This document shows, in pieces, positions 56,906-64,000 of a stretch of 64,000 bases of DNA. Under the pieces are notes generated by a model. It was not told where the DNA came from and searched no databases. It saw only the letters and a list, made by a program, of their open reading frames with translations. A program made the translations under genes and the position numbers. The stretch comes from Girardinichthys multiradiatus (taxonomy: Eukaryota > Chordata > Actinopteri > Cyprinodontiformes > Goodeidae), in the NCBI RefSeq assembly GCF_021462225.1, contig NC_061798.1, forward strand, positions 24,281,320 through 24,345,319, read 5' to 3'. Position 1 is the first letter of the stretch. Each line of letters begins with the position of its first letter.

Positions 56906-59900
56906 CATTAACAAGTCATATCAAAACAGATAGTAAATGGGCTAGCCTTAGCCAAAATCTCTTTGATCATTATTGAAACATCATGAACAGGAGCAATACA
57001 TACATTTATTGAAAATACCTAACTGAAACAAATAACTAACTGGCATTTATTTTAGATAATTATCAGATTGGGAATTGGTATCTGGAAATGGCTAATAATA
57101 ATTGACTCAGATTGGTATCAGACAAAAACCCTGATCAGGACATCCCAATTATAAAAAATAATCTCATTATCATACAATATTAATTACTAAGTACAAAGGC
57201 TGCTAGTAATCATTCATGTGTCTCCTCCTTTTGGCAACATAACATACAATCCCTCTAAAAGGTTTAATTGCATCACATTTTTCTCTCTTGTACTCACTCA
57301 GGTTTTCCTCTTAACCCTCTACCTCTGCTTTTTTGTTGCTGTGGTCTTCAGGGTAATGGTGCTTGTCGTCCGGCGTCTGTTCCATCTGTTCATGGCGCTG
57401 TTTAGACTGGGAGGGTCTTCCTGGCTATACAATGCCAGGAGCTACTCATCCATCCACTCAACATAACCACCCATCAAACACCACCATCTCCTTTCCTTGT
57501 CTGCTTCCAAATACTATTTTCTTTTTCACTATTATACAGTTTTGGCCAGTTTAACAAGTTCAAATCATAATTTCACCCCAATGCTTTCAGTATTTTAGTA
57601 CACAAATACATCACTGTGAAATTTGGCACACAAACCTGTGCTCCAAATCTTACAGCAAAAAGGTTTAAAAACCTTTCAAATATCACATGAGTAAAACAAT
57701 AAGTGGTAAGTCCCCAAGTTGCACAACCCACTGTGAGACCTTTACTGCCTTGAAGTAATCACCTGCAAGCCACATGGTGAGAGAGATAAAGCATGCCAGG
57801 CACAAAAGGAGAAGTCATAACCATTAAGCTAGTACAGTAATTGCATGAAAGCTAGGCTGCTGTTTTAATGGCTGGTGCACAGATATGTGTCTTTTCGAAA
57901 TAATAGAGTTTTGTTTTTAGTTGTTACAAGAGGTGTTGCATCATTTTCGTTATAAGCTGATATGGTGTTTCGATTAGGGCTAATCAGACTCTGATGCAAC
58001 AAGATAAAGAAAATGTTACCGTCACCTGTAATTTCATGCAATGATAGATTGTCTAAAAGCAGAGTTTTACACTCTCCCGACATCTTCTAGATCTTGCACA
58101 CACAAAACTGTGAATGCTTGGTTGTTTGTGCCTTCTGTATTTGACTTTGGGTATGTGTGCACTGATGTGCACAGATGGCAGACAACACACCTCCGGACAT
58201 TTCTGTTCGTCGGTATATTCTTATCACTGCAACCCACATAAACATAATTGCACATCAGCATGCAAGAAATGCTCTTTTACGTGGCACAGTGGAACAGATA
58301 AGAAACAACCAGGGAGAATTTGTATGCAACTTCCCAGCATGGGCCTAGAGAGCAGCTCGTTTGCCACTGTGGCATATGGTGTGCACCCAGGTGATGAGCC
58401 AGTCTCCAGTCTTTTGTGTGCCTTATGTGTGGGTGCCTGCATGTTGATAGGTGTGTGCATGTGGCTCTGTTTTACTCTGATGACCACCTGTGCCCTGCTC
58501 TTCAAAGCCACCCTTTCTGTTCAGCCACATAGACAAATGAATTATTAAACTGGTGTTCCAGGTGACACTCAAACTATTTGTTACCTTCCCTCCAACAGGG
58601 TACAACAGACTTCTTGAAACAATCACCTGGAGTCCTAACCTGGACCCCCCACCTGATCCTCTATTGCCAATGTATGGTTATCCACTTTCCTGGCTTGGAA
58701 GAGTAAGGCGCTGTTCACACAGAGACAAGATTAAGTGTATCCACAAAGGTATTTAGTCATTCACGCATTCCACACGGATCTGCCATTTTGGGAGGAGACC
58801 AAAAAAGGTCATTTTTAAAACCAGGTCCCAGACTAGATAGATGTCAAAAGGTTGGTTCCATTTTTCTGTGTGTAAACATTAATATTTAACATAATGTTCA
58901 GACTGTAGCACTACTCTAACATATAGTACAATGGCAAAATATTTAAATAAGAAAAAATAAAATGTTTAAAAAAACATTTTTAAAATCTGGAAGGGGTTTT
59001 GTCCACTATTAAGTCCCCTTTACTCCAATAAGTTATTCAAGCACGTTGATTTTTGCTTCATCAGAAACTTCTCACAAGACAAGTCCAGTAGTGAAGACAT
59101 TAGGAACTGCTAGTACAAACTAAAGAGGATAGCAGTGAACCAGGAGCAAGATCTGGTAGGTACCTGGGCAGTGTTCTGTTTACCTTTGAAGGTGAAACTT
59201 GGATCTAAGCCTGAAATCTAACCTAGCCTAAACATGTCCCAGCTCTATTTTCAAACTTAGAACTGGATTTGGGATTTGCCAATAGAAATAATTATTGATC
59301 AGGCTATCCACAGTTAGCAATCAACATTAATAACTTTGTGATTGTCTTTATTTTATACATTCAGACAGTGAAGAAACATTTTCACTAAAGAAGTGAAGGA
59401 AATATTGGATGAGATAAAAAATGGTAGAATCGCAAGTATAGTCATAGCATTTTTATTGCATCTATGCAAGGTAGCATATAAATATAGCATTTTGATGAAA
59501 TGGTTGGTCAGAATCCTTCAGTGTTTAATCCTGGAAGTTTGACTTCAGATGGAGTGTTATATTAAGTTTTACCTTTGGAACATAAAAGGGACCATTTCTG
59601 AGTAAAACTGAAATGTTTTAATATAGTTTGTGCTGTGTTTTCATCCAATTCTGCATTACTAATGGGTGAGATTTTTCCCCATTCTTTAACACCACTAACA
59701 GGTAAATTCCAAATCCTGTTGTACTTAAGTCTGTCAGCATGGACAGACACCACACACACGTGCTGCTCTCAACACATGCGCCTTTCAAAAATGTCCACTA
59801 CATTTAAACAGTCAGGGAGAGTTTTAGTGGCACACTTTGGGCTATCTGATATCAGACAGAATGGATCACAAAAGAAACACCGCAGACACATAAGAACACA

Positions 59901-61320
59901 GAAGAACCAAGAGTCAGTATCACAGTTATACCCCAATCATCTCTTGAGAATGATATAGAATTGAACATTATATTATGCTTTATTTAATTTCTTGTTCCTT
60001 CAGTAGACTATTGTGGTTTTAATGGATTGTTTAGGATGTTGCGTGTAAATGATATTTTTTTAATTGTACTGTAACACTGTACTGAATTGTTCGGCTACAA
60101 ATAAGTAGTAAGTACCAAGGTCAAATATTATTAAAGATTGTCATTTTAATCAAAATTACCAAGTTGGGACATCAACTAATTATCAGAAATCAGCAGCTCT
60201 CAGTTTCCGTCAGTTATTGTTTTATGAACAACCGCCTGGTGAGGTGGGGTGTTACAGAACAATAGATGAAGGGAATTTGCACACTGGCATTCTCAAACAG
60301 CAAGCACTACAGACTGGCTGGGCCCAACAATAAATAGTCAAATTTGCCAATATGAATGTATTTGACCGTTTACAGAACAAATCGTGTTAATAGAGAGAAA
60401 TAAAGACAAAATGTTTATGTCTTTAAATATATATAGTACATTCTTAGATTAATAAATGTTTGTAGAGCTCTCTGGGTATACTATGTCAAAACTTTGTTTT
60501 GTTTTGGAGAACTTTATTCATTTAAAATGCTCCGTTTTAGTCTGGGTATGAATTAATGCAGAAAAAAAAAATTCCTCATAAGACAATTTCATCAGCTACT
60601 AAATACTGAGGCAACGAAATGACCAGAACGCCCCCTCCATTGCTCCTCTATTTATTTGTAAAGGAGTCGCTGGCTAATGTGACTAATAAAAATGCAAGTA
60701 AACGTTAACAAATGGTGGACCCAGACTGCAGCTGAAAATTAGAGCAGAACCTAGTCAGAACCAATAGCACAGAAACACAAACTGAACAAGGCTGCCGCTG
60801 AATACATTTGCATGGACCAGATCCTTGTCCACACAATTAAAATGTTGTGTAAGGACCTAATCCTTATCTACACTCAAAAATATTTTTATATGGATGACAT
60901 CTATGTGCGCACTGAAAAAAAAAAAAAAAACAGTTTTAGAATAGAATTATCTTACATTTACCCTCTGAGGGAAAATGTATGTGTATCAGCAGCACAGTGA
61001 CAGGTAAAATAAGGTACACAGATACACACTAAAGATAAGGAATAATAATAAAAATAAAATAATAACACAAGTGAAATCATTGTTTATACTTCCATAAAGG
61101 ATATAAACTCTCGTTCCTACAGATATCTTGTCTAGTGTTTTGCAATCCAGGGAAGCAACACTTTAAATGAGATTTGTTTCTAAATGGGTGCAATAACTAA
61201 TGCAATAAAAATATTGTCTTATCATGATTAATAATATTTTCTGCTCTTTACTAGAAACAACCCTGGGCCTTTTTCTTAGTATCGGTCTCGAGTTAAATAC
61301 ATTTTGTGTTGTGACAACCC
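56906..61320. other. Unannotated non-coding stretch
   Basis: Longest stretch without recognised elements after 3.5-8.8 kb. A-runs at 60,916-60,930. No exon-like conserved block recognised on either strand. Confidence 0.4.
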
Positions 61321-61329
61321 AAGTAGATA

Positions 61330-61670
61330 AATTGTCTTTATACACTACAATCCCATCCCTGAATACTGCAAACAGGATTGGTGGCAATGGGCAGCCCTGA
61401 CAGAGTCCTGCCTGCACTGGGAGCAGACTTGACTTTGTGAGGAGAAAGCAGTCATTGCTCTTGTTTTGAGTTCACAAGTAACATATAGCATTTTGAAAGC
61501 AACCCAGATACCTTGTACTTGGGTGGCATCCCCCTTAAAATATCTTAAAAGATCTCCAAACCCATGTGGACAGCAACTCCAATGACTCTTTACAATTCCA
61601 TGAGTAAAAAGACTTGGTCCTCTGTTACATTGCCAGGACGAAAGCTGCACTGGTTCTTCTCAACCAAAAT
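61330..61670 (-). pseudogene. Non-LTR reverse transcriptase fragment
   Basis: The minus strand reads, over three frames, FYSWNCKESLELLSTWV, then FQNAICYL, then SSLLPVQAGLCQGCPLPPIL and FAVFRDGI (61,430-61,345). The QGCPL-P-LF block is the conserved RT segment before the YxDD box in a LINE family abundant in fish. Nothing of the catalytic palm after it is recognisable. At least two frameshifts. Probably the same family as 24.6-25.0 kb. Confidence 0.6.
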
Positions 61671-62094
61671 GGAAATCGTAATTGCAAGAGAAATGTATGC
61701 AATATGGTAATCTCATAAGACTGCTAAGATTCAATATTTAGCAATTATATTTTTGGTGTCATATGTTAAATCATATTTTTGATCAGTTTCAAAAACCTTC
61801 AAAGCTCTTGAAGTTCACACTTAAAAGTTTTTGTGACCATGATGCTAAAGCTTACAATGAGTCTTTAGGACATCATGATTGTAACAGCAGTTGGAATTAC
61901 GTTTAGTTCAATTCTTTACCCCTAGATGTAGCTGTGGTACTGTTAATGCTATGGAGAAGGTTCAGGTAACAGGTTTATTTTAGGTGCTTTGTTTTATTTT
62001 CAACATTGTTTGTAGCATGTCTGAGAGTAAAACTTAATAATAGTTGAGATCTGAGTGAAATCATAATGGTAAATTTGATAAGTCTAGTTTAAGA

Positions 62095-62425
62095 GCAGAG
62101 TGACGTCACTTCCGGTTAAAGAAAGCTCGAAAATAGTTGCCGCAAACGGACCCGTTGTTGTGCCAATTCAGAAGAATTAAGACGGATAATAAGCGTTTTC
62201 AAGTCCACCGGTTTGTCCACTAGCAGGCCAAAGTGATATGTTTATACTTTATTTCGTAAATTGTATACTTTATTTAAGTTAAAACAAGTAAGCTGTATAT
62301 TTTGTCAGTTCTACGGTGTACCTGTGGTGTAAGGTGCTAAGAAGAATAAAGATTCAAGACCACAGTAAACATCAGTCAAAGGAAGTCTCCTGTCTCTCTT
62401 GTTTGTGAACAAGCCGGCACAATGA
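62095..62425 (+). promoter_or_regulatory. Promoter-like or solo-LTR-like segment
   Basis: A perfect CRE (tgacgtca, 62,101-62,108) overlaps an ETS-like cacttccggt (62,107-62,116). Downstream are aagaataaagattcaag (AATAAA about 62,345) and an end-like caagccggcaca at 62,421. The arrangement resembles an LTR with U3 enhancer and poly(A) signal, but no TG start or target duplication was confirmed. An isolated promoter or transposon UTR is also possible. Confidence 0.4.
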
Positions 62426-62684
62426 TGATGAACAATAAATAAAAAAGTCTGAGGAATGTGACTTTATCACAGTCAAAATCATCATCTTAACATTCAATGT
62501 TATTTCAATCCTGTAAAGACTCACAATAAGAACACAAAGATGCCAATTAGAGAAGTTAAATAGCAGATGTTTATTTCTTTGGTGCTCGGACCCCGGAGGA
62601 AGACAGGAATGCTATGAATGACATGAGCTTGAATGAACGATTTAGGATTAGGGTTAGAGATGTCTTTCCCCCTGGGATCCGATA

Positions 62685-62692
62685 CTGGTGAT
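62685..62692. repeat. hAT target-site duplication CTGGTGAT (left)
   Basis: Identical 8-mer at 63,209-63,216. The uninterrupted copy 1 of the host repeat has a single ctggtgga at this point. Confidence 0.93.
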
Positions 62693-63208
62693 CAGTGGCG
62701 GATGCTGGTCTTTCAAGGAGGGGAAGCTCAATTTCAAGATCGCTAATTCGCTCATTTCGCTGACAATCAAAAAGGGATTCAGCCTCAGAAAGATCAGACA
62801 GATCCAATCATCATGCAGAAGCTGAGCGTCCAGGCCTGCCGAGGCCAGCCCACTGCCCCCATAGACCCCCAGAGACCCCCTGAGATGGGCGGGACAAAGC
62901 CCAGCATTTATCCAATGACTCGTCTTGTTTCACTGCAGCCGAGGCTGTCCCATAGACCTCCAGAGACGCTGGGCGTTCGATGGGAGAGACAAAGCGCAGC
63001 ATTTTTGCTTCGCTATTGAACTCACTGTTTAAAGCACTGTGAAGCGGCGGGAATGAGTGAGAGGAAAACCGCGTCGTTACCAGTGATAAAAAGCTGATTC
63101 TGAACATATTTAGTCAATGACATGTACATACAACAGTATATATTTGATCACTTATATTTTGACATTTTAGGGGAAGCTTCCCTTGCAGTCTTAGAGCAAT
63201 CACCACTG
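62693..63208. mobile_element. Non-autonomous hAT element
   Basis: 516 bp with short inverted termini cagtggcg / caccactg (7 of 8 matching in inverse) and a perfect 8-bp duplication, the hallmarks of hAT. Immediately inside the ends are aggaggggaagctca and taggggaagcttccc. A direct duplication of about 45-50 bp (62,860-62,910 and 62,952-63,005, sharing catagacc and agagac, gggacaaagc, cagcattt) lies inside. No transposase. Confidence 0.9.
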
Positions 63209-63216
63209 CTGGTGAT
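63209..63216. repeat. hAT target-site duplication CTGGTGAT (right)
   Basis: Matches 62,685-62,692. Confidence 0.93.
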
Positions 63217-63473
63217 AGAGTGGAGGCCCAAGGAGATAAGGAAGTTGCAAGGAGCTAGGAAGCCAGATGGTATCGATGGGGTGGAGCAGGGTCAGAGCTC
63301 GGCGGGAGAGCAGGGAGATCCATGGTTGGAGGTCCTTAAAAGCGAAGCCTTCAAGGGTGATTGGCTGAGGACGAACGCAGACTGGTTGGAACGGAGATGC
63401 ATGATGGAGTCAGAGGACGGAGCCGGTGGTGGAGGTGAGTCTTCCAGATTGAATTTTCGTCAAAACTCCATTA

Positions 63474-64000
63474 TCACAATGGCTTGTTTCTGAATATCGA
63501 GCAGCCTGAAGATAGAATACAATACTTAGCATTTTAGCCCAGCTCTGACAAATTTGATTGGCTTTGAGTGGCTGTGTTGCCATGTCTTTCACACTACTTT
63601 ATGTTTTAAAAGGGGAAATGTTAGTTTCCTGGATGTCATGCAGAGATTGTAATTGTATTAGCACATTTTTACGTTGGAGGCCGATTAGGCACAATTCTCA
63701 AGTTCTTCTCTTGAATTAATGTCAGACGTGTAGACATATTCCATAGCTGCAGTGTTGGCACTCTTTCATTTAGGAGACTTTTTGCAAGAATACCATTCGC
63801 AATGAAAAAAAAGAGCTTGAGAATATGATTCTTAATCCCATGTCTTAAAATTTTTCACACACAAAATGTTTAACTTTCGTTGCATATGGTCTTTGTCTAA
63901 AATACATACAGGTGGAAGAGCAATACATCATCAGCGTATAAACAGCATAGTCACTTAAGACTCTGTTTACACCCTGCCATTGTGTCTGAGTGGCAGACTG
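63474..64000. other. Unannotated non-coding stretch
   Basis: Nothing recognised up to the window edge. Confidence 0.4.

Larger units (their letters stand above)
62596..63473 (+). repeat. Unnamed interspersed repeat, copy 2, split by a hAT
   Basis: Left part 62,596-62,692 and right part 63,209-63,473 together align with 46,575-46,958. The interruption is exactly the hAT element below. The right part continues with ccaaggagataaggaagttg and ends ttgaattttcgtcaaaactc and catta. Confidence 0.85.

Noticed and set aside
58114..58548. 144-codon cysteine-rich frame
   Set aside because: Resembled a secreted or zinc-finger protein at first glance, but cysteine spacing is irregular, no signal peptide or family match is evident, and the opposite strand is also open.

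Overview
This window is eukaryotic, almost certainly teleost fish, and is intergenic or intronic sequence crowded with transposable elements. I recognise no host protein-coding exon, rRNA or CRISPR array. The fish assignment rests on the mix of element types: several Tc1-like transposon lineages, a BEL/Pao retrotransposon, L2/Maui-type LINEs with the usual fish 3' tails (ending in ...ctatataaataaact...), two fish-type endogenous retroviruses, tRNA-derived SINEs, a hAT and a TTAA-flanked MITE-like element. Every coding region found belongs to a mobile element and every one is broken.

Layout. 1-10 kb: mostly unannotatable single-copy-looking AT-rich DNA with two GT microsatellites, a decayed Tc1 relic (about 2.8-3.5 kb) and an AT-rich repeat (8.8-9.2 kb). 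10.3-13.4 kb: a SINE, a decayed Tc1 (10.90-12.18 kb), an inverted copy of the AT-rich repeat, an internally deleted Tc1 of another lineage, and a LINE-tail-like fragment. 13.44-22.03 kb: a minus-strand BEL/Pao retrotransposon with gag, protease, RT, RNase H and integrase pseudogenes; a 1,607-bp Tc1 with 200-bp inverted repeats is nested inside it. 22-28.5 kb: SINEs, a LINE fragment, an LTR-like stretch and anonymous DNA. 28.6-33.3 kb: a nearly full-length but inactive L2-type LINE, followed by two tandem L2 3' ends (33.9-35.4 kb).

36,795-43,741: a minus-strand endogenous retrovirus, complete at its termini (292-bp LTRs differing at one base, 5-bp target duplication AAAGG, tRNA-Tyr-like primer site, polypurine tract) but with the RT catalytic core, part of integrase, most or all of gag and nearly all of env missing. 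It looks like a young, non-autonomous element mobilised in trans. 49,363-54,387: a second, plus-strand retrovirus-like element with a 429-bp 3' LTR, only a 36-bp stub of the 5' LTR, a 4-bp target duplication GTTT, and integrase C-terminal and envelope relics.

44.8-45.5 kb holds a TTAA-flanked MITE-like element; 46.6 and 62.6 kb hold two copies of a repeat family I cannot name, the second split by a 516-bp hAT with a perfect 8-bp target duplication; 47.5-48.3 kb and 61.3-61.7 kb hold LINE RT fragments. The rest (notably 3.5-8.8, 22.9-24.6, 35.4-36.8, 48.3-49.3, 56.9-61.3 kb) shows nothing I can name. The genes do not work together as a pathway. What the window records is a layered history of insertions, several of which can be ordered by nesting.
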